Assembly (NCBI GenBank): GCA_942493075.1
Contig: OW818681.1
Span: 6,448,001 to 6,512,000 of the forward strand
DNA length: 64,000 nt
Origin: JBBQYD01 sp942493075
GTDB taxonomy: Bacteria > Verrucomicrobiota > Verrucomicrobiia > Limisphaerales > UBA8199
Direction: 5' to 3'
Shown: positions 10,437 through 18,466 of the stretch, one piece after another
Layout of the letters: each line of letters opens with the position of its first letter
Numbering within the stretch: position 1 is the stretch's first letter
The notes under the pieces: generated by a model
What the model was told of the DNA's origin: nothing
The model's database searches: none
Seen by the model: the letters and a program-made list of their open reading frames with translations, nothing else
Program-made: the position numbers and the translations under genes

Positions 10437-11016
10437 ATCATTTTGCAGACAAGCTGAGAAGCAACCCGGTCAAGTCTTTCGGCGCATCGAAACGGCGCTG
10501 TCCGGAACCGTTCGCGGATGGAACGGACTTCTATCTGATTGCGAATGCAATAAAGCTCAGCACAACGAATGCCAGATTCAAAGGTACCGAATATATGCCG
10601 ACCACTCATTCGGACCCCCTGGGATTACGTGTGCGATTACTGGGTTATCGTCCGCTCTCCAGAAATGTTTAGAGGAAAATCGGCATGCCTATCACAGCGC
10701 GTGAGAAGGGGGGTGTCCTAATACTGGGCAGTGAGACCTGGGGGCCTCATTCAGTGCGCCAACTGCGACATGGTGTTGCATGGGACCCCGTCGGCTCATT
10801 CATCTGCGATCATCCGGGTCATCTGCGGAGCACGAAAGGGGAGCATCCACAGATAACGCAGATGCACGCAGATCGTGAAAAGTGGCACGCAAGCATGACG
10901 GCCGTTCAATGGACTTTGCATTGTCATTAATGATTTCGAGACGTTTGTGAAGTTAATTTAATATTGACTTATCAGGCATCAGTGTTTAGGTTCCCCTGCC
11001 AATCCCGATCAATCTC
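10437..11016. other. Divergent intergenic region
   Basis: 580 bases between the minus-strand secreted-protein locus and the plus-strand BNR-like gene. No convincing gene is seen on either strand. Around 10848-10873 is a short stretch (CACAGATAACGCAGATGCA and its continuation) of the kind often dispersed in bacterial genomes. A weak plus-strand promoter is possible: TTGACT at 10964-10969 and TTTAGG at 10985-10990, spacing 15, poor -10. Confidence 0.4.
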
Positions 11017-12285
11017 ATGAAGATTCTTTCCATGTGCATTAACCGAAAAGGCAGGCTCTTTTCTGTGGCCGCTCTCTTGCTCACCCTGGCCTGCGAGGCC
11101 GGAGCGGACGTGGTGCCCACCGGTCCGCCTCAACCCCGTGACCAGATTGATCGCTGGTATTACCGCGCCACCAATCAGATCCATCGTGTGCGCTTTCTCG
11201 GTGGATTCTTCATAGGCCTGGGCGACAAAGGCACGCTTGTGACTTCGCCTGACGGACAGGACTGGACGGTCCGAGACTCCGGAACCACAAACCGGCTGCA
11301 AGGAGTGGCATGGGGGACGGTAGGCCTCACACCAAAGTTCATCGTGGTCGGAGCCAAGGGGACAATTCTTACGTCTGCGGACGGGATCAACTGGACTTCA
11401 GTATCGGCCACCACACAGGACTTGAATGATGTGGCGTGGAATGGGACCCGTTTTGCCATAGCGACGACGGCCAATTCATCCGCGGAGCCCAATATTCTAT
11501 TTTCCTCGAATGGCGAGACTTGGTCTGGAGCATCCTTCGTCAATAATCCAGATCCCAGTTTCCCTTTTTTTACCTCTGCGATCGGAACGGCGGGCAGTTA
11601 TTTTATCACTGCGGGCGGTTCCCAGTTTGCCTACAACATTTGGAGAAGCTCAACCGGAGCTGCCTGGGACAACGTTGGTTTCGCAGATGCTGTTGTTGAG
11701 GGCATCGTTTCTGGGAATGCACGCACGGTTGTGGTCGGCTGGGAGGGATGGCCGCGCGTATCTACCAATAACGGAGCGACCTGGTTCCCTGTAGCTTCAG
11801 ATGTGATCACATCGAACGCTTATCAACCACCTTGGTACGAGATTCCCATGGTGGGTAGCGACATTTCCTTTGGAAATGGCATGTTCGTTACTCCGCGCGG
11901 TTTTCGCAGAAATGGGTTGCTCACGACTGAAGACGGCATTACCTGGGCAAAACGCGATCTGTTCACCGGCGCCTTAATTGAAAGCGTAGCCTATGGCAGC
12001 GGCACCTTTGTCGCGACCTGTTCAGGCGGTGCCTATCCTGCGGGTATCTACCAGTCCGCCCATGCTGCAACTCCGATTCTGACAACGCATCTCGAAGGGG
12101 AACCGAAAGCTTTTGTTGTCGATGTTTCGGGAGAAATCGGACGCACTTATGTTTTGCAGACCTCGCATGATATGCAGAGTTGGACAAATCGCATCACTTA
12201 CACCAGCACGAACTCAATCACCCGGTTCGTGGACCCAATACCAGCATCAACCCCGTCCCTGTTCTATCGTTCGATCAGCCCTTGA
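11017..12285 (+). CDS. Secreted BNR/sialidase-like repeat protein
   Basis: 422 residues. A signal peptide (LFSVAALLLTLACEAGA) is followed by several repeats with the pattern G..G....S.DG..W (for example LVTSPDGQDWTVRDSG, ILTSADGINWTSVS, LFSSNGETWSGAS, LLTTEDGITWAKRD). These are the Asp-box type blades of a beta-propeller, as in BNR and Ycf48-like proteins. The last 55 residues (YVLQTSHDMQSWTN ending in SLFYRSISP) match the short C-terminal module found on other secreted proteins in this window. No active-site residues of a true sialidase can be identified, so a binding or structural role is more likely. It is monocistronic and divergent from the 614-aa gene. Confidence 0.75.
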   Translation: MKILSMCINRKGRLFSVAALLLTLACEAGADVVPTGPPQPRDQIDRWYYRATNQIHRVRFLGGFFIGLGDKGTLVTSPDGQDWTVRDSGTTNRLQGVAWGTVGLTPKFIVVGAKGTILTSADGINWTSVSATTQDLNDVAWNGTRFAIATTANSSAEPNILFSSNGETWSGASFVNNPDPSFPFFTSAIGTAGSYFITAGGSQFAYNIWRSSTGAAWDNVGFADAVVEGIVSGNARTVVVGWEGWPRVSTNNGATWFPVASDVITSNAYQPPWYEIPMVGSDISFGNGMFVTPRGFRRNGLLTTEDGITWAKRDLFTGALIESVAYGSGTFVATCSGGAYPAGIYQSAHAATPILTTHLEGEPKAFVVDVSGEIGRTYVLQTSHDMQSWTNRITYTSTNSITRFVDPIPASTPSLFYRSISP

Positions 12286-12481
12286 ATCTGCACGGTTGGT
12301 TATTGGGCCGGATTTTTCGAGTGCCGACTACTGTTTCCGGCGAACGAGGTTCTCGTCCATCGAGACCAGGTAATAAATCCCGTTGAGGTTAGCGATCATA
12401 TCCCGGATGAACTCGGGCCATGTCCTACGTGGGTTCGTACCTACACCTACATCCAGGAGTAGCACCATTGGGAGATGACTT

Positions 12482-12547
12482 TTTCAGGAGGTGTTCCTGG
12501 CGCTCTTGGAAGAACACATGATCGATAATGATCCGAATTATTTGTGG
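12482..12547 (+). pseudogene. RAYT (REP-associated tyrosine transposase) C-terminal remnant, copy 1
   Basis: The frame encodes FQEVFLALLEEHMIDNDPNY followed by LW, which aligns residue for residue with FQEEVLALLEKHRIEHDPKY/LW at 21654-21719. The pattern matches the C-terminal end of REP-associated tyrosine transposases as I remember them. No upstream catalytic HUH part is present, so only the tail of the gene remains. It is followed directly by REP-like hairpins. Confidence 0.6.
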
Positions 12548-12790
12548 GGGGGGACAGTTCAGCCGTCCCTTGCGGGACTCTGGACCTATTATGTCAAGCA
12601 CCCAATGCTGAAGCATTGGGCTATTTCCATCTGTCCCTTCCGGGACAAGAGAAAGCCATGGAAAGGGTCCATATCCTATGGGGTAGGGGCTTCTTAGCGA
12701 CACCTTTTCGGACATCTGGATTGATCTATGAAACCTGTGGATTCCCCTTCCTTCTATTGTGTTGCTCACCCACTTATATTCACACCCGTC
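12548..12790 (+). repeat. REP-like hairpin cluster, copy 1
   Basis: Contains three short palindromes: GTCCC-TTGC-GGGAC at 12565-12578, CCCAATGCTGAAGCATTGGG at 12601-12620, and GTCCC-TTCC-GGGAC at 12633-12646. It ends with a block (GTGTTGCTCACCCACTT near 12760-12776) also present at 21825-21841. This is non-coding and homologous to the element at 21720-21856. The intergenic space 12286-12827 otherwise shows no gene. Confidence 0.7.
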
Positions 12791-12827
12791 AGTGGCGGGC
12801 TGCATAATCACCGGAGGATGTCGGCAA

Positions 12828-13562
12828 TTACGTGGCGTATCGAGTTAACATCGAGACGGTTTCCAGGTCGCTGTCGCGGAGCTCCAGACCGTAGGAGTGT
12901 CTCAAACTTTGCGTTCTATCGTTGATCCACGTGATGAAGGCAGTGGCGTCGCCGCCGGAGAGCGTTGAGAGCATTTCATGCGCTTCAGGCTGCGAATCGA
13001 GCGCGGCAATTTGGGGCATTCTGCCATGCACCCAACCTGCAGGCATCGCCTCGCAGCCGGAAGGCGCATTTGTTGCCAGCCAGACCAGGCGTTCCAGGGC
13101 AGACCGAAGAAAGATCATCCCTCCACCAGACCTGTTGAACGAGTGCCACCCTTCAAGCGGTTCACCATTGATCGTGAACTCCAACCGGGAACTTTCATTG
13201 CGCCATAGCAAATAACGCGGCGGCGCACGCCAGATTCCCGCCCGATTAAACCGCGGTTTAAGCTCCAACAACAGTTCCGCTTCCCTCTGGAGGGCGGCAG
13301 GTTCATCCACGCATTCCTCCCAGGTGATCTTTTCTACAAGGCGCAACAGGCGCAATGTGCGCCGCGCCATCCGTTCCGGATTGGCGACACGGTAGCTTCC
13401 AAGGCGGCGCCGCAAGCTTTTGGCTTTTCCGACGTAGAGGACGGTTTCAGCAGCACCGTGCATGAGATACACGCCGGGTTTCTCCGGCAATTGCCGGAAG
13501 AACTCCCGCCCCAACCGCTCCACCAGTGGTCGTGGATCGGGGAACAACAAGATCTGCGCCAT
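12828..13562 (-). CDS. GIY-YIG nuclease domain protein (UvrC-N/Cho-like)
   Basis: 244 residues. The N-terminal 100 residues carry the GIY-YIG fold signature: KPGVYLMHG, LYVGKAKSLRRRLGSY (the usual YVGK-R pair), WEECVDEPAALQREAELL (conserved Glu) and LKPRFNR. The same arrangement occurs in the first domain of UvrC and in Cho. UvrC itself is much larger and needs a C-terminal RNase H-like domain, which is absent here. The remaining 140 residues match no domain that I recognise. The gene lies downstream of hsdM inside the RAYT-flanked island, so a defence or DNA-processing role is plausible but unproven; a stand-alone repair nuclease is the alternative. Confidence 0.8.
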   Translation of the reverse strand: MAQILLFPDPRPLVERLGREFFRQLPEKPGVYLMHGAAETVLYVGKAKSLRRRLGSYRVANPERMARRTLRLLRLVEKITWEECVDEPAALQREAELLLELKPRFNRAGIWRAPPRYLLWRNESSRLEFTINGEPLEGWHSFNRSGGGMIFLRSALERLVWLATNAPSGCEAMPAGWVHGRMPQIAALDSQPEAHEMLSTLSGGDATAFITWINDRTQSLRHSYGLELRDSDLETVSMLTRYAT

Positions 13563-13676
13563 AGCCTGCAGAATTTACTACACCGAAAGGACAAATGGCG
13601 TCCAACCCCGCCGGTTTTTCTCAATGCTTTCGAGTGGCGTTTGCCGGAGCTAACGGCTGGACAAATTGGGGATGAG

Positions 13677-13874
13677 TTACGCCCCTGGACGTTTGAGGAC
13701 TGCCACCACTTCCCGAGTTCCGCCATGGGCAAAGTTGGTATCAAAGATACTCACCAGTTCCCAACCCTCTTCGCCGAGTTGATTGAGATGGTCGTTGAAC
13801 TGGTTACCGTCGATCTTGCCCCCGAGGAACCACCGGGAGGCTTCGAACATGACCGTTCTGTATTCCCACTTCAT
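13677..13874 (-). CDS. DUF4177-type small protein
   Basis: 65 residues, beginning MKWEYRTVMFEASRWFLGG and containing the typical LNQLGEEGWELVSI stretch followed by a VVAVLKRP end. This WEY...GEEGWELV pattern is diagnostic of DUF4177, a small beta-alpha-beta family of unknown role found beside many unrelated genes. It is co-directed with hsdM upstream (gap of 93 bp) and the GIY-YIG gene downstream. Confidence 0.8.
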   Translation of the reverse strand: MKWEYRTVMFEASRWFLGGKIDGNQFNDHLNQLGEEGWELVSIFDTNFAHGGTREVVAVLKRPGA

Positions 13875-13967
13875 AAGTGCGCGCAGTCTTCACGTTCAGT
13901 GGCGGCAGAGCAATTACAATGGGTCAATGCGTTTGGAATGGGAGGAGGTGTAGGACCTCGGACATCT

Positions 13968-15567
13968 TTATGGCAATAGGGGTAATCCCAGCTCTTTTAG
14001 GAATGCGTTGTGTTTAGTGGTGGCGGTTTGGATGGTCTTCTGGATCTTTACCAGGTCGGTGTGGGTGGCTTTTAGGTCGATTTCGTCTTCCGCTACGGCG
14101 GTGCTGATGTAGCGGGAGATGTTCAGGTTGAAGTCGTTCTTCTCGATCTCAGCCATGCCGACCCGGCGGGAATAGCGCTCCTCTTCCTTCCGGAACTGGT
14201 AGGTCTGGACGATCTTCCCAATATCCTCCTCGCGAAGGCGGTTCATGCGTTTGCCTTTCTCGAAGTGCTCGGAGGCGTTGATGAAGAGGACGTCGTCCGG
14301 CTTCTTGCAGCGTTTGAGGATGAGGATGCAAACAGGGATGCCGGTCGAGTAAAACAGGTTGGAGGGCAGGCCGATGACGGTGTCGATATGGCCGTCCTTC
14401 AAAAGCTTGGTGCGAATGCGTTCCTCCGCTCCGCCACGGAAAAGGACGCCGTGCGGGAGGATGATGGCCATCACGCCCTGTTCTTTCAGATAGTGGAAGC
14501 CGTGCAGGAGAAAAGCAAAGTCGGCGGCGGATTTGGGCGCCAGCCCGTGGTTTTTGAATCGGACGTCCTCGGCAAGGGCATCCGTCGGCTCCCAGCGGTA
14601 GCTGAAGGGTGGATTGGCGACGATGGCATCGAAGGTGGGTTTTTTAGCGGGGTTCAGCTCGCGAAGGATGTCCCACTCGTTGAGCAGGGTATCGCCATGG
14701 TAGATCTCGAATTCCGAATCCTTCACTCCATGGAGGAGCATGTTCATGCGGGCCAGGTTGTATGTGGTGATATTCTTTTCCTGGCCGTGGATCTTGCCGA
14801 TGGTGCCACCGGCCCTGGCCACTCGCTTGCGCACATTCAGGAGGAGGGAGCCGGAGCCGCAGGCGAAGTCCAGAACGCTTTCGAGGCGCTTCCTCGGGCC
14901 GGTTTTTGGCTCCTGGCTGTCCAGGGTGACGATGGCGGAGAGGACGTCTGAAATCTGCTGGGGGGGTGTAGAATTCGCCAGCTTTCTTTCCGGAGCCCGC
15001 GGCAAACTGGCCAATCAGGTATTCATAGGCATCGCCCAGCGCATCGACATTTGTGGAGAACTCAGCCAGCCCTTCGGCGATCTTCTGGATGATCGTGCAG
15101 AGCTTGGCATTGCGATCGGCATAGGTGCGCCCGAGTTTATCGGACGCAAGATTGATTTCGGAAAACAGGCCGTTGAAGGTGCTCTCGAAGGATTCGTTTT
15201 CGATGTACTTGAAGCCGGCCTGGAGGGTGTTGAGCAGTTCGCCGTTCTGGGTGCGAGCCATGTTGGCGATGCTGGTCCAGAGGTGGTCTGGCTTGATGAT
15301 GTAATGGACCTTGCGGCGCATCTGTTTCTCGAAATCGACGACGTCGCCCGGGTTGTTGGCATACCAGAGCGCGAGGGGCACGCGGCGGTCATCGGCCTCA
15401 ACTTTGGGGTAATCCTTGCCGAGTTCCTTCTTTGCGGCGGTCTCGTAGTTGTCCGAGAGGTACCGCAGGAAAAGGAAGGAGAGCATGTAATCGCGGAAGT
15501 CATCCGCGTTCATGGCGCCGCGGAGTTGATCGGCGATGTTCCAGAGCGTCTGGCCTAGTTTTTTCAT
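13968..15567 (-). CDS. hsdM: Type I restriction-modification methyltransferase subunit HsdM, frameshifted
   Basis: Adenine-N6 methyltransferase subunit; with HsdS it forms the modification enzyme and with HsdR the full restriction complex. The upstream reading frame starts at ATG 15567 (MKKLGQTLWNIADQLRGAM) and contains the N-terminal helical domain. The downstream frame carries the SAM-binding motif (DFACGSGSLLLNV) and the catalytic NPPF (DAIVANPPFSYRW). They are out of register by one base: the plus-strand run of seven G at 14960-14966 changes GEFYTPQQIS to GEFYTPPADF. With six G, the reading frame is continuous and gives a normal 532-residue HsdM. It may be a phase-variation switch, a true inactivating mutation or a sequencing error. 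Immediately upstream is a pyrimidine-rich repeat and no clear Shine-Dalgarno sequence. Confidence 0.85.
14960..14966 (+). repeat. Homopolymer G7 tract at the hsdM frameshift
   Basis: Seven consecutive G on the plus strand (C7 in the coding strand of hsdM). It lies exactly where the two hsdM frames join. Confidence 0.9.
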
Positions 15568-15602
15568 GGAAAGTGAGAAGTTAGAAGTGAAAAGTGAGAA
15601 AG
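15568..15602. repeat. GTGAAAA/GTTAGAA-type junction repeat (hsdM side)
   Basis: Repeated heptamers such as GTGAGAA, GTTAGAA and GTGAAAA fill the space between hsdM and the four-helix-bundle remnant. The same type occurs at 15755-15793, 17056-17115, 17200-17239 and 18367-18466, that is, at every gene junction of the island from hsdM to hsdR. Confidence 0.7.
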
Positions 15603-15764
15603 CTATTGGGATTTGAGTTTTTTCACGATGGTGGTGAGGATGGCGGTGAGCTGGCTGGCTTCGTCCAGCAGGGGTGCCAGTTGGGGTTCTGGCACGATGT
15701 TGGTGGCGGTGAGGAGCCTGAGCCAGGAGCGTTGCATGGGTTCATCATTCGGTTTTCTAACTTT
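15603..15764 (-). pseudogene. Four-helix-bundle (S23/IVP-type) protein, 3' remnant between hsdS and hsdM
   Basis: The frame between a stop at 15765 and the stop at 15603 encodes about 53 residues including RKPNDEPMQRSWLRLLTATN and LLDEASQLTAILTTIVKKLK. The second phrase is the typical C-terminal helix of the four-helix-bundle proteins related to 23S rRNA intervening-sequence proteins. The N-terminal half is missing and the upstream region is made of short repeats, so this is a truncated remnant. Such genes are known to be inserted between hsd genes in other genomes. Confidence 0.6.
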
Positions 15765-15776
15765 TTACTTCTTACT

Positions 15777-17057
15777 TCACACTTCTCTCTTCGTGGATGG
15801 GAATAGCTGCTGCATCAGGGCTTTCTTGTGGGTTCTGAGGGCTTCGAGTTTTTCGGTTTGGGCGGTGATGAGGGCGTCGAGGCTGCTGAGGCAGTCGGCG
15901 ATCCGGCGTTGTTCGGGGACGGATGGCAGTAGCAGCTCAACTTGAACAAGGTCCGACTTCTTTACGTGAACAAACGAGGCTTTGAATCCATGCGTCCTTC
16001 TCGCAATGTCTTCTTCAACCCTCGCAAGGACAAGTAACGCGAACTGTAATGTGATCTGCTGCTCATCCATCAGCACCTTGAAGATATGCTGATTCAAGAC
16101 GCCAGACGGACCATTCCAAATACGAGCGCCGAAAGAGGAACCCAGCGTTCCAGACCAAGCAAAGAGTAAATCTCCTGATTCAACGCGGTTTCGTTCTGGC
16201 ACTGGTGCCTGCGAGTAATTGAACTCAGCGGAAGGATCATTCAGGTTCTGGATGCGGATGATTGGAGTCCCGGCTGGTTTCCAGTCTTCCGGCTTGAATG
16301 CACAACCGTTGATGAGGCTAAACATCTCACCAATCGTCCGAACTTCCCACTCCCCGGCGTTTTGGAATTCGAGGAAGCGGAGGCGGGGTTGGGTTTCGCC
16401 CTCGCGGGGGAAAAGCTGCTGCATCAGCCCTTTTTTATGGGTCTTGAGCGCGTCCAGTTTTCGGGCTTGCGCGGCGATCAGGTCGTCCACAGAACCCAGG
16501 CAGTCGGCAATTTTTTGTTGCTCGTCCAATTCTGGCAGTAAGACACTCAGCTTAAGAAAGTCGTTCTTACTTAAAACTCGATTTCTCCCTGCGCCGCCGG
16601 GAGAAATTACACCGAGTTTATAAATGAATAACTTGTCGAGGATTACGTATCTGAAGAATTCAGGGGTCGCCCTGCCTTTCTCGAATGTATAGGTGGGGAA
16701 ACGATGCGAAACTAAAGCTCCCTCATCGGAGGTTTGCGCAATGGCTACGGCTCCTTCCCATGCAAACGTGATGTTTACGACCAAGTCATTGCACTTCACC
16801 TCATAGAGATCCTCCATCGCATTTTTTTCAGGATCCGCCAATCTCTTCAAGAATGTCCCTTTTCCATGGCTTCTTAAACCGAGCCCCGTGTATGGCTCAG
16901 TTGGCTTCCTCTTTTTTCGCAATATTGGGGAAAGCACTTCAGCCAAGCGTGTCTCCTCCCAGCTCTGCGTCTCCCGGAACTCCGGAAACCGCAACTTCGG
17001 CACCAACGCGGGTTTTCCGTTTGCCTTCATGGCTGGTGTCTTCGTCTTACTGCTCAT
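15777..17057 (-). CDS. hsdS: Type I restriction-modification specificity subunit HsdS
   Basis: 426 residues, a usual HsdS length. Two variable target-recognition domains (about residues 25-165 and 230-380) each end in a near-identical conserved helix: DEQQKIADCLGSVDDLIAA with THKKGLMQQLFP, and PEQRRIADCLSSLDALITA with THKKALMQQLFP. This duplicated repeat is the diagnostic architecture of HsdS, which reads both halves of the bipartite DNA site. It is placed between yhcG and hsdM, on the same strand. The stop lies within a repeat, so the final few residues (STKREV) derive from repeat sequence. The two target domains differ from each other, as expected for a bipartite site. Confidence 0.93.
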   Translation of the reverse strand: MSSKTKTPAMKANGKPALVPKLRFPEFRETQSWEETRLAEVLSPILRKKRKPTEPYTGLGLRSHGKGTFLKRLADPEKNAMEDLYEVKCNDLVVNITFAWEGAVAIAQTSDEGALVSHRFPTYTFEKGRATPEFFRYVILDKLFIYKLGVISPGGAGRNRVLSKNDFLKLSVLLPELDEQQKIADCLGSVDDLIAAQARKLDALKTHKKGLMQQLFPREGETQPRLRFLEFQNAGEWEVRTIGEMFSLINGCAFKPEDWKPAGTPIIRIQNLNDPSAEFNYSQAPVPERNRVESGDLLFAWSGTLGSSFGARIWNGPSGVLNQHIFKVLMDEQQITLQFALLVLARVEEDIARRTHGFKASFVHVKKSDLVQVELLLPSVPEQRRIADCLSSLDALITAQTEKLEALRTHKKALMQQLFPSTKREV

Positions 17058-17115
17058 GAAAAAAGTGAAAAGTGAAAAGTGTGAAGTGAAAAAGCAAAAG
17101 GGAAAACTGAAAGGG
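17056..17115. repeat. GTGAAAA-type junction repeat (upstream of hsdS)
   Basis: Successive GTGAAAA/GTGTGAA heptamers on the plus strand directly before the hsdS start codon at 17057. The stretch supplies a pyrimidine-rich 5' leader for hsdS in which no Shine-Dalgarno sequence can be seen. Confidence 0.7.
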
Positions 17116-17199
17116 GGAAGGTTCGTGGCAGTTATTCGAAAACTTCGAACAACTGAATCCCGGGCCAGCCTCGCTGGTTCTTTGTTTCAGTTTCATCTT

Positions 17200-17239
17200 T
17201 TTTCTAACTTCTCACTTTTCACTTCTAACTTTCATACGC
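17200..17239. repeat. Junction repeat at the 3' end of the yhcG-like gene
   Basis: A 26-base block at 17214-17239 (starting ACTTTTCACTTCTAACTTTC) is identical to 18441-18466 at the end of hsdR. It includes the stop codon of the DUF1016 gene, whose last residues (MKVRSEK) are repeat-encoded. Confidence 0.75.
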
Positions 17240-18366
17240 GGCAGGTCATTGGCCAGTTCGGCTTCGATTTCCGCGATGGTGGGCAGGCTGCCGCGGAGGT
17301 TTTCGGGCAGAGAGTCGGTCAGTTGGGTCTGCCAGGCGGCGACGGCGATGGATTGATCCAGTCCACGGAGGGCGTATTCAGCAACGAGCCTGTTCTTCTT
17401 CCGGCAAAGGAGCAAGCCGATGGTGGGTTGGTCATCCGGGTGGCGAAGGAGGTCGTCCACGGCGGAAAGGTAGAGATTGAGTTGGCCAACATCGCCGGGA
17501 TTGAAAGCGCGGGCTTTCAACTCGATGACGACATAGCGGCGCAGCTTGAGATGGTAGAAGAGCAGGTCGAGCGGGTAGTCGTCACCGCCCACTTCCAAGC
17601 GCACTTGCCGGCCGACAAAGGCGAAGCCGGTGCCAAGCTCCAGGAGGAATTTCTGGATGTGGTCCACGAGGGCCTGCTCGACCTCGGCCTCACGGCGTGG
17701 GTCGGCAGTGCCGAGAAAATCGAAGAGGTAGGGGTCCTTGAAGATCTGGGCGGCCATGTCCGACTCGGCTGGCGGCATGGTCAGGGCAAAGTTGTTCTGG
17801 GCCTTGGCCGCCCGAAGGTGAAGCTGGTTTTGGATTTGGATTTCCAGGATGTTGCGGCTCCAGCCATGGGTCAGCGTTTCGCGGATGTAGAAATCGCGCG
17901 CGGCAGGGTCCTTGACCATTTGCAGGAGACGTACGACGTGGCCCCATGGCAATTGCGAAACAGGTTGTTTCGCAATTGGGCTGAGGGGAAACGACTCAGC
18001 AAAAAGCTTCATTGAAAGCAGGTTGCGCGACGATAGTCCCCCCATGTCTGGAAAGGCTTCCTGGAGGTCGGCGGCTAGACGGTCGATAATTTTGGCGCCC
18101 CAGGCCGCATCGGTTTGGCGAGCGAGGATGAGTTTGCCTATTTGCCAGTAGGCCTCAATGACGATGGGATTAGCGGCGAGAATCGCACGGACGCGGGCAC
18201 TGCTGAGGTGGGTCTTTATCGCCTGAAGTGTGGCGGCGTAACCTTTCGGCAGGGATGCTGCAGCGGGGGCGACCGGAAAGATGGCATCGGTCCGGGTGCG
18301 GCCACGGGAAAGGCGCGACTCGTCCGGCGTTTGCCTGGAGGTCCTGCGTGATTTCTTACGGCTCAT
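17212..18366 (-). CDS. PDDEXK nuclease domain protein, DUF1016/YhcG family
   Basis: 384 residues. The N-terminal domain (about 60-190; IVIEAYWQIGKLI, LSSRNLLSMKLFAESF, QLPWGHVVRLLQMVKD) matches the DUF1016 N-terminal region. The C-terminal domain (about 200-345) holds the nuclease motif, with Asp in YPLDLLFYHLKL and Glu-Leu-Lys in RYVVIELKARAF. These features are typical of the YhcG family, common beside type I restriction systems. Role in the system is unknown; it may be a nuclease or accessory factor. A 13-bp palindrome at 17950-17978 encodes an oddly inserted peptide (IAKQPVSQ) just before the conserved LPWGH. Confidence 0.85.
   Translation of the reverse strand: MSRKKSRRTSRQTPDESRLSRGRTRTDAIFPVAPAAASLPKGYAATLQAIKTHLSSARVRAILAANPIVIEAYWQIGKLILARQTDAAWGAKIIDRLAADLQEAFPDMGGLSSRNLLSMKLFAESFPLSPIAKQPVSQLPWGHVVRLLQMVKDPAARDFYIRETLTHGWSRNILEIQIQNQLHLRAAKAQNNFALTMPPAESDMAAQIFKDPYLFDFLGTADPRREAEVEQALVDHIQKFLLELGTGFAFVGRQVRLEVGGDDYPLDLLFYHLKLRRYVVIELKARAFNPGDVGQLNLYLSAVDDLLRHPDDQPTIGLLLCRKKNRLVAEYALRGLDQSIAVAAWQTQLTDSLPENLRGSLPTIAEIEAELANDLPRMKVRSEK
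17950..17978. repeat. Perfect inverted repeat inside the DUF1016 gene
   Basis: CAATTGCGAAACA, a GGT loop, then the exact reverse complement TGTTTCGCAATTG. It falls within the coding region, in the segment between the LFAESFPLS and LPWGH motifs. Confidence 0.8.
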
Positions 18367-18466
18367 AGAAAAAGGGAGAAGTGAAAACCTAAAATTGAGA
18401 AATCAAAAGGGAAAAGGTGGGAAGTTGGATTCATTTTTTAACTTTTCACTTCTAACTTTCATACGC
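18367..18466. repeat. Junction repeat between hsdR and the DUF1016 gene
   Basis: Roughly 100 bases of A-rich then T-rich short repeats (GAAGTGAAAA and the mirror ACTTTTCACTTCTAACTT). The end is identical to 17214-17239. Confidence 0.65.

Noticed and set aside
11510..11794. 94-codon frame inside the BNR-like gene
   Set aside because: Entirely within a supported coding region in another frame.
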